A DNA stretch of 64,000 nt from Heterostelium album PN500 (Eukaryota; Evosea; Eumycetozoa; Acytosteliales; Acytosteliaceae): the NCBI RefSeq assembly GCF_000004825.1, contig NW_008805074.1, positions 310,001 to 374,000 of the forward strand, read 5' to 3'. Within the stretch, counting starts at the first letter, position 1. Every line of letters begins with the position of its first letter. A program made the translations under genes and the position numbers. The notes beneath the pieces were generated by a model that did not search any database, had not been told where the DNA came from, and worked only from the letters and a program-made list of their open reading frames with translations. Positions 37,507 to 50,555 of this stretch are shown here, piece by piece.

Positions 37507-38174
37507 TTTATATAAATATTGAGGTTTTTTTTTTTTGTGATAATAATAAAATACAATAAATAATAAAGGTAAATAAATAATAATGTATTAATTTATTTAA
37601 TCTGATTTTAATTTAAATCTAATCAAAAGCAGTGGTTTCTAAAAAAAACTTATAAAAAAAAAAAGTAAGAAAAGAAAAAGAAATTAAACACCTATTTTTC
37701 TTGATTTGACTGTGTAAATGCAAAACCATTTTTTTCTCAAAGTGTGCTTATTTTTTTAGTTGGGTAAAAAAAAAGAAATATTTTCCATGAATATTTAATT
37801 TAAGCAAATGAAATAATAAATGGTGCACCATATCATTAGATATACTGGGTAAATGTACAAAAAGTCAATATATGATCTGACATACCATATTGGTGGGGAG
37901 GAATACTTTGTTTAGCTTATCAATAATAGTTAAGGACCTATAGTGATAGATCACGTTGAATGGAAATGATTTAAGGAAATTGAATATCAGGGTGCTGGTA
38001 TTCTCCGATCAATCGTTTACCACAAGTATACATAAATAAATAAATAAATAAAAAATAAATAACAAATAAATAACAAATAAATAACAAATATTTTTACCCA
38101 TTTTTTAGTTCTAAAAGTGATTTTATAAAACAAACAAATCATTTTTTTTTTCTTGTTTATTTTTATTTTTAAAT
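37507..38174. other. Intergenic region with an 11-base tandem repeat and a possible decayed frame
   Basis: About 670 bases between the RBR gene start and the TKL kinase stop. Bases 37830-38025 are less AT-rich, and on the minus strand can be read as short coding-like fragments in shifting frames. Bases 38031-38090 are tandem AAATAAATAAC-type units. No intact gene is seen. Confidence 0.5.
38031..38090. repeat. AAATAAATAAC tandem minisatellite
   Basis: A TAAA run passing into three or more copies of an 11-base AT-rich unit. Simple-sequence expansion typical of dictyostelid spacers. Confidence 0.8.
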
Positions 38175-39358
38175 CTAAACAGGCATCTTCTCAAGTTGTT
38201 GTAATATTTGGGTAAATGATGGTCTGAGTGATGGTTCGTGATTCCAACATGATTGAATGAGTTGATGTAATTGCGGTGGCCAAGACGTTGGGATGGTTGG
38301 TCTCAAACCTTTGGTAGAGACTGCCAACGCCAATTGTACAGAGTCCAAACCAGAGTATGGCAACTCGCCGGTGCCCAACTCCCAGAGTATGATACCAAAT
38401 GCATAGACATCAACTTTCTCTGTGTAGTCCTCGCCAATCAACAGTTCAGGTGCCATCCAAATAGGTGATCCAATAGATTTTGTCATTGCCGTCGACTTTG
38501 TTTTCAATCGAGACAGACCGAAATCACAAATCTTAACATTCATATTGTCATCGAGCAGCAGATTGAGTGACTTGATGTCTCTGTGAATGACATTGGAGAG
38601 ATGCAGATAATTCATTCCCTGGGCGATTTGGATTGCAAGTTTCTTGTAGAGTGGCATGTTCATTCTAATCTTTTTGGAATGAAGGATATCGTAAAGTGAA
38701 CCACCATTGAGAAACTCGGTGACAAAACAAAGATTGGGTGGGTGCGTACAGGCAGCCATCAACAGTACGATATTTGGATGTCTCAATTTACTTAAAATTG
38801 TCAATTCTTTTCTGAATTCGTCCAAAACTTGATTTGTAACGTCTTCATTTATCTTGATTTGCTTGATCGCCACCGTACTACCTCTCCAAGTTCCTTTATA
38901 TACAACACCAAAGGTACCCTCTCCAAGTTTATTCTGTATAACTAATTCCGAAAACTGTATTTCAATATCTGAAAATGCTGATTGTTGTTGTTGTTGTTGA
39001 CTATTAAAAGAAAAATTAATAAATATTTTCAAAAAAAAAAAAAAAAAAAATAATAATAATTAATTAAACTTACATGTTTGGATTTAAAATTATGTTATTT
39101 CCACTTGTTTTAAGTATATTACCACCATTGTTATTGTTATTATTATTGTTGTTATTTACTGGTATTAAAATATTTTGATTATTATAGTTATTAAAATTAT
39201 TATTGTTTTGATTTTGGTTGTTAAAATTGTTTTGGTTGGCGAAATTATTGTTTTGAGGTGATTGTTGCTGGTAGTTAAAATTATAGTTGTTGAAATTATT
39301 ATTAAAATTGTTTTGGTTGTTGTTGAAATTTTGGTTGGCAGCATTAAAGTTACTTGGG

Positions 39359-39418
<60 letters not shown>

Positions 39419-40712
39419 GCAAAATTTTGGTTGTTAAAGTTATTTTGGTTATTCTGTTGTGCTTGATTGTTATTATTAAAATTCTGATTTATATTTTGAT
39501 TATTAAAGTTATTTTGGTTATTATTATAGTTTTGGAAATTAAAGTTATTCTGATTGTTCTGTTGTTGTTGCTGTTGTGCTTGTTGTTGATTGAAATTATA
39601 GTTATTGGGTGGTTTGCTATCAAAAAATAAATCGGCATGTTCAAAATCGTCTACATCTTGAACAAATGTTGTTTGTGGTTCTATTGTTGGTGATTGTTGT
39701 AATTTCTAAATAATTATTATTTAAATTTGTTAATATACTTTAATTTAAACTATCAATTTATGTTATTACTTACATAAAGATTTTCGAAAGGTATAAAATT
39801 TAAACCGATATATTGTACAAATTCGTGAAAAGGTAAAGTAGTAGAAGGTAATTTTGATCGATCTGCACCAAATAGTGCAAGCTTTTGAGTTGGTACACCA
39901 CCAGTCTTGTCTTTTACAGAGTTAAAAACGTCAATCATGTAGAGTGCTTGGTTTGGTGTGAATTTACGGCATCCGGTAGTCGGGTTGGATGCATTGCTAA
40001 GATTGATCATTGGTTTGCAGTGTGAGTAAGAGAAGATCAGTTGCTGAATAGTCAGTGGTGACATGCTCTGTTGCTGAAGATTCGGTACTGAACCCGGATA
40101 GAGCAGTCCTATTGAGAAGAGAAATTGTGAGGTGGGTGGTGTGCTTGGGAACAGCAACGAAATGTATGCAATCAACTGCTGAAACGATGAGATTACACCC
40201 TTGCCATCGGCATCGATGGTATTAAAGTGATGATAGATCATGTAGATCTCTTCCCACGTCAAATCGTCGTAGGTGCCCAGCTGAATCTGTGTATCTGTAG
40301 TGACTGGCGAGACTGCCGCTGCTGCAGTGATTGTCGTGTCAGCAGAGCCATTGCGTTGATGGTGAATACGATTGTGTAGTGGGTTCTTCTGTTGATAGGG
40401 TGGTGTTTTGTGTGTTGGCTGTGGCGGTGGTTGAGGTGTCTGTTGCTGCTGTTGCTGTTGCTGCACCAACAACGCTGCTGGCGACAGATTGTTTGGTGAT
40501 GAATTTGATCTCTGATGTGAAGCTTGATGTTGGTGATGATGATGATGGTGAAAACCGATATTCGGTGAGAGTGATCCACCATTGATTCCTGGCCCACCGA
40601 CAACATTGGTGGTAGGTGTATATCCAATTCCAAGACCACCACCCGCTGCAATTACAGAGGCAGGAGAACCGAGAAAGCCATTCTGATAGCTTTGATAGTA
40701 TCCTCCTTGCAT
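38175..40712 (-). CDS. TKL-family protein kinase with long Asn/Gln-rich region and EF-hand-like segment
   Basis: Three exons (39774-40712, 39074-39705, 38175-39000) give 798 residues. The C-terminal ~260 residues are a complete kinase: GEGTFGVVYKG, VAIKQIK, HRDIKSLNLLLD, KICDFGLS, APELL and a final R-x-S motif. The HRDIKSLN form is that of tyrosine-kinase-like (TKL) enzymes, related to Dictyostelium Drk and animal Raf/MLK types; such kinases usually modify Ser/Thr. The N-terminus has His-, Gln- and Pro-rich runs, then LTWEEIYMIYHHFNTIDADGKGVISS, which looks like one EF-hand with a degenerate loop (Gln at position 12), and a globular stretch of ~130 residues. A linker of over 200 residues is dominated by Asn/Gln/Phe and contains 19 Asn in a row. 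No membrane segment is seen. Confidence 0.9.
39362..39418. repeat. TTA/TAA trinucleotide run encoding polyasparagine
   Basis: 19 perfect trinucleotide units inside the TKL kinase gene, read as AAT (Asn) codons on the minus strand. It is likely to vary in length between strains. Confidence 0.9.
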
Positions 40713-43546
40713 TCTCTACAATACTATTATTATTGTAAACTATATATATATAAATATAAAAATATTTTTAATTAAAAAAAAATTTTACTTTTTTGACTAA
40801 ACAAACTGTTGATTTGATTTGATTTGATTTAATGAAAGAATGAATGTTTGTTTGTTTTGGTAGATATAAATATAATAACTAAATTAACTTATTATTATTA
40901 TTATTATTATTATATGTTGTAAAAATGTGTGAGATTGAAAAAAATTTAAAAATAAAAACTAAAAAAATAAAAAATAAAAACTAATCAAATTAAAACATAA
41001 AAAAAACAAAAAAAACTGAATTGAATGACTGTCTCTAGTTTTTCAGAATTTTTTCTTCTAACAAAAAGGTTGTTGAATAAAGTTGTGTGTGGGTTAGATC
41101 GTAAAATCGGTCCAAGATCCAACGTCGTCAGGTTCCAAAATTAAAAATTCGAAAACTTTGTCAGAGTCTCTGTTTTGATTTTTTTGAATCGACTTTGATT
41201 GTTGATAAATTTAATTTTTCCACTCTGCTAACCTAAAATTTTAATCATTACATAATCAGTTAGTTATGTGAATCTCTGGTGAAACAACAACAACAACAAC
41301 AATACGAAAAGATTTCAAGTCTTAAACTACAATATTTAAAACAAAAATGATTGATTGATTGATTATTTGGATATTTATAAATATTCTACTGTTATTTACT
41401 TTTTGTTTTTTCTTTTAAAAAAATAAAAAGACTACTAATGTTATGAAATCAATTAAATTAATACATCAGCAATTGATTGGAATGGATAACATTAGAAATA
41501 TTTTGCTGTTGTGTTGTTAAAGAGGAGAGGAAGTAGCAAAGCACTACAACCAAAACAAAATACTAAGACAGTTGAAATTATTATGGTTTTTTAATTTATA
41601 TTTTATATTTTGTCTGTTTTAGCTTAATTCCATATCCAACAATAAAAACACTTTTCTTATTAATATTTTATTATTTAATATATTTATTTGATTTGAATTT
41701 AATTTGATTTGATTTGATTTAATTTAATTTTATATTATTTTTCAATGTAATGTAGGGAAGAAAAGAAGGTTGTGAGTGACATGTCTTGCCTTGTATTTCC
41801 TATCATAATGTAATATAGATTTATACATACACATAAAGAGAGAGAGAGAGAGAATGCAAATAAATAATAAAAATACATATACACATATAAAATTGATCAA
41901 CAACAAATCACAAAGTAAAGTGAATTAGAAAGAATGCTGTTAAAACAAGATGCCAGAGAGATATCGATGGGGAGATAAAAACCAAACATAAATAAATGAA
42001 TCAAAAAATAAGGCGGTGTGAAAATGAATAAATACCACCACTAGTGAGATTCGCACAAGTTTGAGAAATGAAATAAGATGAGTGTGTATAAAAATATTTA
42101 ATTAAATTTAGAATGTTTTTTTTTTTTTTTTGTTGATATTGGGGATTTAAAATCAAAATTTTACCATTCAGCTTGTTTATATTCATATATATTATATTGT
42201 TATAGGCTGTTGCTGTTGTTATAAAAATGGTTGATGAATGTGATGTGAAAAATGTGATGGTGCTGTTCATATTCAGCCAATGTTATAAAATATAAATAAA
42301 ATAAAAAAGAAAATCAAAGCCAAACCAATAAAAATGGTGAAATTAAATTACCTATCTATCAAAAAGGTAATTACTGTTGACTGCTATAATATTGATTGTG
42401 CTGTGTAGCAAATGAAACCAATGGTATGTTGTATGTGTATAGGGTCACTCAATTCACAATGTTTTTTTATGTGTGTTTGTTTGTGTGTGTTTGAAAATAT
42501 TTTTTATTTATACACAACACACAATTAAAAAAAAAAAAACCAACAACCAATTGCACACAAACAACACCCACATTTAACACAAAATAAAAAGTCATCGTCG
42601 CGTTGTTGTTTGTTGTGTATTTTGCTGATGTTAATTAATTCTGTTGTTTTGTCAAGTTATCTGTGTGTTTTGATGGTATTGGAAGAGAGTTGTAATTCAT
42701 TCATTCCTTCATTCATTTATTTTAGGTTAGTGCTTGCAGTTTTCTCTCAAAGCATAGGAATTATAAGGTTATGGTCAATGTTTGTTTGTGGTGGTAATAT
42801 TAAACACACATGATTCAATAACTAAACTAAACACAAATGTATCTGATAAATAGCAAACTCTCTATTTTGATATATAGAATGAAAGTGATTGATTCAATAG
42901 AGTTTTCTAAAATATTCAACGCTTTCTCCTATGATTGACCTAAATTTCAATTTTACCATGGTTTTAGCATGATTATTTTCTATTGCTTAAAACCACTAGT
43001 GAAATAATGATTGATTGGATATGTTATGCAGTATTTAATATTGCAGGTGTATATTATAGTGGAGTGAAATATTATCAACCATTTTAGGATGAAATAACTA
43101 ATACCATTACACGATTCATTCTATTTCATACTTGAATGAACATATATCTAATTAAATCTCTAATATTATATTATCTTTTATTTCTCTCTTTTCATTAATT
43201 TATTCTTGTGTACTATTATTTATTGTTAAAAATATGGATTTGATATGTATGTTTTCTTATTTTTAAAGTAAGATGTTTATAACAAAGTTACTGTTGTTTG
43301 TGCTGTTGTTGTTTTAAATTCCCCACATTTTAATAAAGTAGTCCTATGATTATAATGTGATATGTGATAAAGATGAAAGATATCCATATGAAGGAACTTT
43401 AACTTGCTTATTTAAATGTAATGATCATTAACTTTTTTATTATTATAAGTTAATATTCTAAAAGTAGTGCTGTTGTATTTTCCTTTTGACATAAAACATG
43501 TTTTGATTAATAATAGGTTGGTTGTTCAACAAACAAAACCCAAACG

Positions 43547-43585
<39 letters not shown>

Positions 43586-44131
43586 AATAATAGTTTTAGA
43601 CCACAGTTTCATTATAACCATGATTATTATTAATGTTGTTATTATTATAAACAAAAAGCCTAAGAATATCTATTTTAATTCAATTGTTACTGATCAATCG
43701 AACATATAATAACTACCTACTTTATTACTATTTCTTTAATTTCAATCACTTCTATCTTTCTTTTTTTTATTTGTATCTCTTTCTTGTATTGAAATGCCGA
43801 TGATGATGATGATGATGTTGATTATTATTATTATTTATAAGCGGGCGATATGAAAAGAATATAGCGTTTGATGGTTATTATTAAATTTGTTTAATTTAAT
43901 TAGTAGAATGAAATTGATTATAATAGTTTGGAAAAAAATAAAGATCAATTTTTGGTTAAAAATGTTTGTGATTAAAAAAAAAAAACACATCAGATTCAAA
44001 AAGAAATCAAATTTTTTTTAAAAAAAAATTTAATCTAGATTTGGTTTGGGAGCAAGCAAAAAAATAATAGACATGAATTGCAAATTTTAAAAAAAAATGA
44101 AGAAAGTTGATTTGAAATATCTTTTCTTTTT
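40713..44131. other. 3.4 kb non-coding region between TKL kinase and VPS45
   Basis: No supported gene. The left part is the TKL kinase promoter region, the right part the VPS45 3' flank. It includes an AG run (41837-41853), a 38-base A-run (43547-43584), GATGAT units near 43800, TGTTTG-rich patches near 42475, and a small GC-richer patch at 41097-41145. Open frames here are short and of simple composition. Confidence 0.65.
43547..43584. repeat. 38-base poly(A) run
   Basis: The longest uninterrupted homopolymer in the window. No target-site duplication or retroelement body is seen beside it, so simple slippage is the likeliest source. Its length may be affected by sequencing error. Confidence 0.85.
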
Positions 44132-46436
44132 TTATCTAACACTCATTAACTTCAAATTATGTAAATCATCCAAAAATTGAGTACAATTAAGAATTGTAGT
44201 TCCACCCAAAACAACTCTGATTCCATTGTTGGAGTTCATCGAATTGAATTTGAAAACATTGTATGCCTCTTCAAAGGTGATACCACCAACTACAAAAACA
44301 ATGATATCGTTTGGTCTATATATTTTATAATATCATTGAAAATAGTAATGTTTGTTGGGTTAGTTAAGAAATATCATTCATTATTATTGTTATTTTTTTT
44401 GCTTTGCTTTGCTTTGCTTACCTTTCTTTTGGTGGATTTGGAGTGAGGAATGGATAGGATTGCTCTTTAAGTTTGTTCTTTGAGATGTTGTCCAAGATCT
44501 CTTGGAGAAGTGGAACGTGTTGTGTGTAGATGTTGGATACACCTTGTAGACCACGCTTGACAACACCGTTCATAAAGTTGGTGAGGACGTTCTTGGTACC
44601 GAGGAGGTCACCTTCTCTCTGTGTATTACCGGCGTACTCCTTGAGATGCTGAATCAAGGCGATATCACTCGGTGGAACACCACATCTCGAGAGTTTCTCT
44701 TGGAGTTCCCAAACACGACCGTCTTCATAACGGATACTGTACAACAAGACCAACACCAATTTGTCGGTGTTTGAATACTTGGGGTTATCGAGTATCTCAT
44801 TCAAACGAGCGTAGGCACTGTTGTGGTCGCTGTTGCATGCCAACTCCTGTTGAATCTCAGAGATCTCCATCAAGTAGTTGTCACTGATCTTCTTTGACAT
44901 TGCATCCATCAAATTAACGTGCTTTGACACAGTTGTAGAGAATTTCTGGAAGTTTGGATATTGTTCAATGAATTTCTTCATTTCATCTGTTTTATATTAT
45001 TATTATTATATATTATTGTATAAAGATGTTAGATTAGTTTACAAATTATTATTATTTATTATTGTTGTTGTTGTTCTTTCTCTTACCTATGGTTCTAATG
45101 TTTGCACTTGATTCATCTCTCTTCTTTTGATAGGTTTCTACTAGATCTTTGATGCTAGCACCCAAGTCACCGTAGTTCTTGTAGAGATTGTCTTTGTAAA
45201 AGGAATCTTGATCGATCGAGAGAATGAACTCATTGTTTGGATCGACCTCAGCAGTCTTGCTCAAACTGACTCTGTTGTTGCTAATTGTCAATAGCTCGTG
45301 AATCATAGATTGATAGGTCCATTGATGAAGCAATGGTGTGATTGGATCATCCTTTCTATCTAGAATCAACAATACACTGTCTTGCTTTCTAAAATCAAAT
45401 ATTTCCTTTTCTTTCTGTATCTTTGACTATAGTAATATATATTTAAATTTTTTTAAAAAAAAAAAAAGGTAAGTATAAAAATATATTTATCAGTATTTTT
45501 ATATTAATCTAATCTACACCACCAATATAATAATGATAATGATAATACTATTAACTTACCAATACAACTTCAGCAAGATATTTAGTTACTTCTGATTTTG
45601 CAGAGTATCTGATGACAGGTTTCTTCTTTAATGCCAACAATGATGCGATGACACCATCGATGATACGGTTGACATTGGTTTGCCATGCCGATGATCTCTT
45701 TGTCAATGCACCTGTAATATTCAAAGAGTATGTATCTGGATTAACTGGATAAAAGTCACCATAAAACTCTTGTACCTCCTTGACCAACTCTTTATCATCT
45801 ACCTTTGCCATCTCATCCATAGATGCAGATCCAATTACATTTGTAAAGACTATAGTTAAATAAATAGTTATATATTAAATAAAAAATGATTAGTTAAAAG
45901 CTAACTCTTTAACAATTGTATTATTATTATTAATTAATTAATTAATTAATAATTAAAACAACATACATAAATGATAATCAGAATATTTTGGATTTCTAAG
46001 TTCATCAGCGATCATGTTCACGTTGGCTTGAGTAGGTCTGACAAAGTAGACAGCTTTCATGTGTGGCATCTTCTCTCTAGAGTTACTATCGATCTTCTCA
46101 AAGAGGAATACCTCTTTCTGAAGTATCTCCGACTGTGAATATACCATACTAACCATACCTGCCTTTTAAAATAAATCAAAAAGATGAAATGTCAATCATA
46201 CATTGTCATAATACAACACTACTACTACTACTACTACTACGAGTGTGTTGAGTTGAACTACAACAACAAACAAAGTTGTTGTTTGTAGACTAGCTATAGC
46301 TTACTGTTTCTTTATCGAGTACCAAAACTTTCATTCCATCAATACCAGAGAGCATCTTATTGATGTATTCCTGTAGAACTGATCTAATATTCATTGAAGA
46401 TGCTGCAACTGACAATGGATTATTAATCGATGCCAT
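44132..46436 (-). CDS. vps45: VPS45, Sec1/Munc18-family vesicle fusion protein
   Basis: Six exons (46305-46436, 45967-46162, 45560-45849, 45087-45426, 44422-44986, 44132-44315) give 568 residues, the normal VPS45 length. VPS45 binds Tlg2/syntaxin-16 type SNAREs and controls fusion at the trans-Golgi and endosomes. Diagnostic parts: [82 protein letters not shown] and the C-terminal [15 protein letters not shown] with a following GGTTILN. Every SM-family region is kept and no frame break is seen. Most introns are 100-142 bases, longer than elsewhere in the window. The protein is soluble and acts on membranes through its SNARE partner. Confidence 0.96.
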
Positions 46437-47069
46437 TTTCTATCTAGTAGTTATCACTAAAATAATATTATCTAATAACTTCTTTTGAAATATATATATC
46501 TTTAATTAAAAGGTTATTATTGTTATTGTTGTTATTAAATTTGATCGTATATATCTATATGCGAATAAATGATTGATATTTATTTATTTTTAAATGAAAT
46601 AGGATCTTTAATTATAATATTACAACAATAAAAAATAATTATTTTTTCATGCCTGACAACCTGGTTGATAGCAAAAAAACTTTGAAAAATATTCAAAAAA
46701 TAAAATTTTTTTATAATCTCCATTATTGAGGTTACAATTAAACAGATACATGATCAGAAGTACTAATTTAATTACTTCAAATAGAAATACATTTCAACTT
46801 TAAAAATAAACTTTAATTAATTATTCATAAAACGATGTAAAACAAAATATCAACAAATATTTGTTGCCTTTAAAAATTATTTATATAGGATATGGATATA
46901 GTTATCTGCCTGTAAAAATATTAATATAATGCTAGACATAGCCAATTTTTAAATCTTTGAATTATTGACATAATGTTTATGGCAACGAAAAACTTGTAAA
47001 ATAAAATAAAAAAAAATAAAAAAAAACAACATATTTGATGTAGTTTTAGTTCGATCATGCTAAACAAAG
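46437..47069. other. Divergent intergenic region, VPS45 / unknown membrane protein
   Basis: About 630 bases of A/T-rich DNA between divergent starts. No gene or clear motif seen. Confidence 0.6.
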
Positions 47070-48309
47070 ATGACAGATAATAATTTCAATGATAATAATG
47101 ATACTTTTACGTCGAATGACAATAGCAATTATAATAATTTAAATGATACAAATAACATCGGACCTATCTCTACGATCATTCATTTCATCAGGGACACTAT
47201 AGGATCTGACGACGATGTTAAAAAGAAATCAACCAACACCACCACTATCGATAGTAGTGGTACTACAAGCACCGACTCGCCTACTGGTAGTTCACTAATA
47301 GACAGAGTGGAATCTATGCTGGGCATAGATGATGTCGATGAAGATGATAAGTTAATAGGATCACTCTTTAACATCAAACCAAAACGTTTGAACGAGGTCA
47401 TTTTCTTGTTGGGTGGTGCATCGCTTGTGTCGTTTGCATTGAGAACTTTTCTGTTTGGTAAAACCATCAGAGCCATTGAGATACCCGATGGTAACCTTAC
47501 TACTTTTGTTCTCAGAAACAACAGAGTTACCTCATTAAAAAGAACTGTAAAGTATCAATCATGATCTCAGATCAACGTTTGAAATTTACTAAAATACTTA
47601 TATTTGTTTTTAAAATGTTTGTTTTAGATATTACAAAATCAACCACCATTATATCCTGGTGTTACGATTGGTGTCGATGATATCAAAGCAAGTGCATTCA
47701 TAGATCCAAATTTCACTGAGCCAATCACGAGCAATCGTGATGTTAGAAAGTTACAAGATGGTGGATATGTTGTTTGGACAAAGTAAGTCAAAAGAGAATT
47801 CCAACTTTTTTTGTATGCGAATTCATTAATTAATTAAATCTTTTTCTAATTTTAGAGCTGATTTCGAAATACCTAGAACATCAGTTGCATTGAAAGCATT
47901 GATTAAAGATAGAGATTTATTTATAAAATATAGTAATAATTCAGAGTTGGATAAGATAATTCGTCTAATTTCACAATTTGCAATGTCAGATCAATCCTTT
48001 ATTGATAATACAGAAACAGCTGGTAGTAATAATAATAGTAATGGTGGATTTAAATTGTATAATATTTTGTTATGGTTTACCAATTCTATTAAAGATACAA
48101 TATTTACCAAAAAGAATGGTGATTATAAACCAAATTTGGATTTACAAGAACCACTTTCAACGGATGCAAGAGATGAGCTTATAATGCGATTGCTCACTCA
48201 ACGTGGCGATGATATAATACAATTGTACAGAAAGTATCAACATGATATCAATTTGTTTAGATATCATTTGAGTCATTATTATCAAACAAAATGTAATATT
48301 AATAAATAA
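47070..48309 (+). CDS. Unknown protein with one membrane segment, 361 residues
   Basis: Three exons (47070-47546, 47628-47782, 47856-48309). Residues 1-110 are polar and Asn/Asp/Ser/Thr-rich. Residues ~113-132 (VIFLLGGASLVSFALRTFLF) form one hydrophobic segment. After it come AIEIPDGNLTTFVLRNNRV and a conserved-looking stretch PPLYPGVTIGVDDIKASAFIDPNF, then a helical C-terminal half ending in Tyr/His-rich sequence. It has no signal peptide at the N-terminus, so it may be a tail- or mid-anchored membrane protein of the ER or mitochondria. I recognise no family. Intron joins stay in frame, which supports a real gene. Confidence 0.75.
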
Positions 48310-48591
48310 ATAGTAAATAGATTACTAGAAGAAATGTAATCTTGGATAGGAGATAGATTTTTATACTTTACTTTTTAAACAGTAAATTTTTATTTATGAA
48401 TTTAGTTGCTGTTGGCAATAAATTAGTTTTGGATGGGATGGATATCCTATTAATGGATGAATTGTTTTTAAAAAAAAGGAAAATAAAAGAGAATGGATAG
48501 AAGAAAATAAAACAAATAATTTTGGTTGGTAATTGAATTGGTATGGTTCAAAATAAATAGATGTTATTTTGTAGTAGTTGTTGTTTTGTTT

Positions 48592-49422
48592 TTAACATCT
48601 ATTCAAACTGGAATCATAATTACTATTATTGATATCATTCAATGAATTATCATTGCTACTGGAAATACTACTAATGTTTTTCTTGTTTCGTGGATGTGTA
48701 GTGAATGATATCATTTTAAAACGGATGGTTGTCGCCACATCGTTGTTCATCCCCCTTAGGACATAACTAAATTCATAGGGGTTCGATTGAAGGACATACT
48801 CCACTGTTGGTGGCAAATGAATTAAATGTGATTCTGGATCGTCGTTTTCGTCTATAACCATTCCATCTATCGTTTTATTTACTATTCTATCGAGAAAATC
48901 AACTATTATTACAAAACTAGTAAGCGGAATTGTATTTAGATTGTAGACTCTACTTTTGTACATTGTGTAAATATGATCCTCTTCATGCCATCTTTTCACT
49001 GGATATGAATCGATCGTCGCATATGCATCGTCTTTAAATAATAATGATAATAATAAATAATAAATATATATTTGTTTAACAAATTTCTTGATTATCTTTT
49101 TTTTTTTTTTTGTTTGAATGAATATCGTTTTTTACTTACATTGACTTCCACATTGATAAATTCCAAACATATTTCTACATAATATTCCTGGATCACATGT
49201 ATGTGATGGACATAGATATTGATTATACTTTTTGGTGGACTGTGATTCTATTATATTATTATCCCTATTATTATTATTATTATTATAAAGCATCGAATTT
49301 CCATTCATATTATCTATACGATTAAAGTCGGGAGTGGAGCTCGATACCATTTTTACACAAAAAAACAAGACTATAACACTAATCCAAAAGTTTGTCCCAT
49401 TTTCCAAAGAACTAATAGACAT
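48592..49422 (-). CDS. Secreted protein with CBM49-like domain
   Basis: Two exons (49140-49422, 48592-49031) give 240 residues. Residues ~10-28 (TNFWISVIVLFFCVKMVSS) act as a signal peptide or anchor. An Asn-rich part and a short Cys-rich motif follow (CPSHTCDPGILCRNMFGIYQC), close to the small Cys modules of dictyostelid matrix proteins. Residues ~105-195 resemble the CBM49 cellulose-binding domain: a W near the start, YTMYKSRVYNL (the Y-x-V-x-N pattern), IHLPPTVEYVL and a final FSYVLRG strand. CBM49-like domains are common in Dictyostelium cellulose-binding and expansin-like proteins. The tail is Ser/Asn-rich. The domain call is by pattern and moderately sure; the protein may bind stalk or sheath cellulose. 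Confidence 0.65.
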
Positions 49423-50308
49423 ATTATATATATTATACTGAAATTTATAGATAGATTTAGAGATGGGAATTATAATCCTTTATTATTACAAAATAAAAAA
49501 ATAAATAAATAAATATATTTAAAAATAAAATTAAAAACCAATAATATTTATAATATTATTTTATGTATTATAAATAAAATTTAACTTTGATATCAACAAT
49601 TTTATGTTGATAAATTAAATGTATTTTGTAGAGAATAAATTTTAATTATTTTATAATGTTTAGAATAGAGTGTTGGACAAAGACGACAGGTGGTAAGAAT
49701 TGAAAGGATTGTTCTTTCATTTGAAATGTTAAATCTTCAACCAACCGCTTTTGTTATGTTGACAATTTAGTTTCTCTCCATTTGGCCAAAAGTCAAACAA
49801 CAAAAATCAAAATATTACTATAGAGACGAAAAAATATCATGAAATATCGTCTTCTTTCCCTGTATTCAAACCAATTATAATCAAAAAATAACAAAGTTAT
49901 CGGCTTATCCGCATGCAACCCCAGCTAAAAACAAAATATATCACAAACAGAATACTTACTATTTATTGTTCTCACTATCTCTATTTTCTGTAAATTTGAA
50001 TCAAACTAATTTTTTAAAACCATTTTGAATTGTTTTCAAATTTATTCTATTTTATTATCTTAAAGAAAAGAAAGAAATTAATTAAATATTTTTATTAATT
50101 ATTAATAATAATGATACAGATAAAAATTAATTTAAAAAATATTTACTTTTATTTTTAGGTAATGAAATTGTTCAAAAATGATTCATTATTATGTGGTGTA
50201 TGTGATATCACACTAGCCTATTCCGAAATTTAATCAAAGATAATCATATAAATATATAGTAGAGAGTATATATAAATCTGTTTACTTTTTGTTTTTTAAT
50301 TAAAAATG

Positions 50309-50328
50309 GTTGCAACCACACACACAAG
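50309..50328. promoter_or_regulatory. CA-rich G-box-like element
   Basis: GTTGCAACCACACACACAAG lies about 530 bases before the SdrD-like gene and 890 before the CBM49-like gene. CA/GT-rich half-sites recall GBF sites of Dictyostelium. Motif resemblance only. Confidence 0.3.
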
Positions 50329-50545
50329 TTGTTGTTTTTTTACATAATAAAAAATTCATTTTTAATCAAAACACACTTACTCATTCAGCTGATAAGTAAT
50401 AACTGTTGAAAAATGACAAGTGACCATCGCATATCATAATATTAATGTAGCATTAAATTGTTACTACAATGAACACATATGCAACTTATAAAATAAATTA
50501 AACATTGAATATGAATCTTGCAGTTCATTATCAATGTAAGAATGC

Positions 50546-50555
50546 AGGTGGGTGT
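50546..50555 (+). promoter_or_regulatory. G-box-like element AGGTGGGTGT
   Basis: A G-rich GT element about 300 bases upstream of the SdrD-like start, in otherwise AT-rich DNA. Possible GBF site; inferred. Confidence 0.3.

Noticed and set aside
39262-39630. Ile/Val-rich frames over the Asn tract of the TKL kinase
   Set aside because: Frame-shifted and reverse readings of TTA/AAT repeats.
42001-42813. Short frames in the 40.7-44.1 kb spacer
   Set aside because: Composition and lack of motif fit random frames in AT-rich DNA.
43547-43584. Poly(A) run as the tail of a retroelement
   Set aside because: No element body or target-site duplication flanks it.
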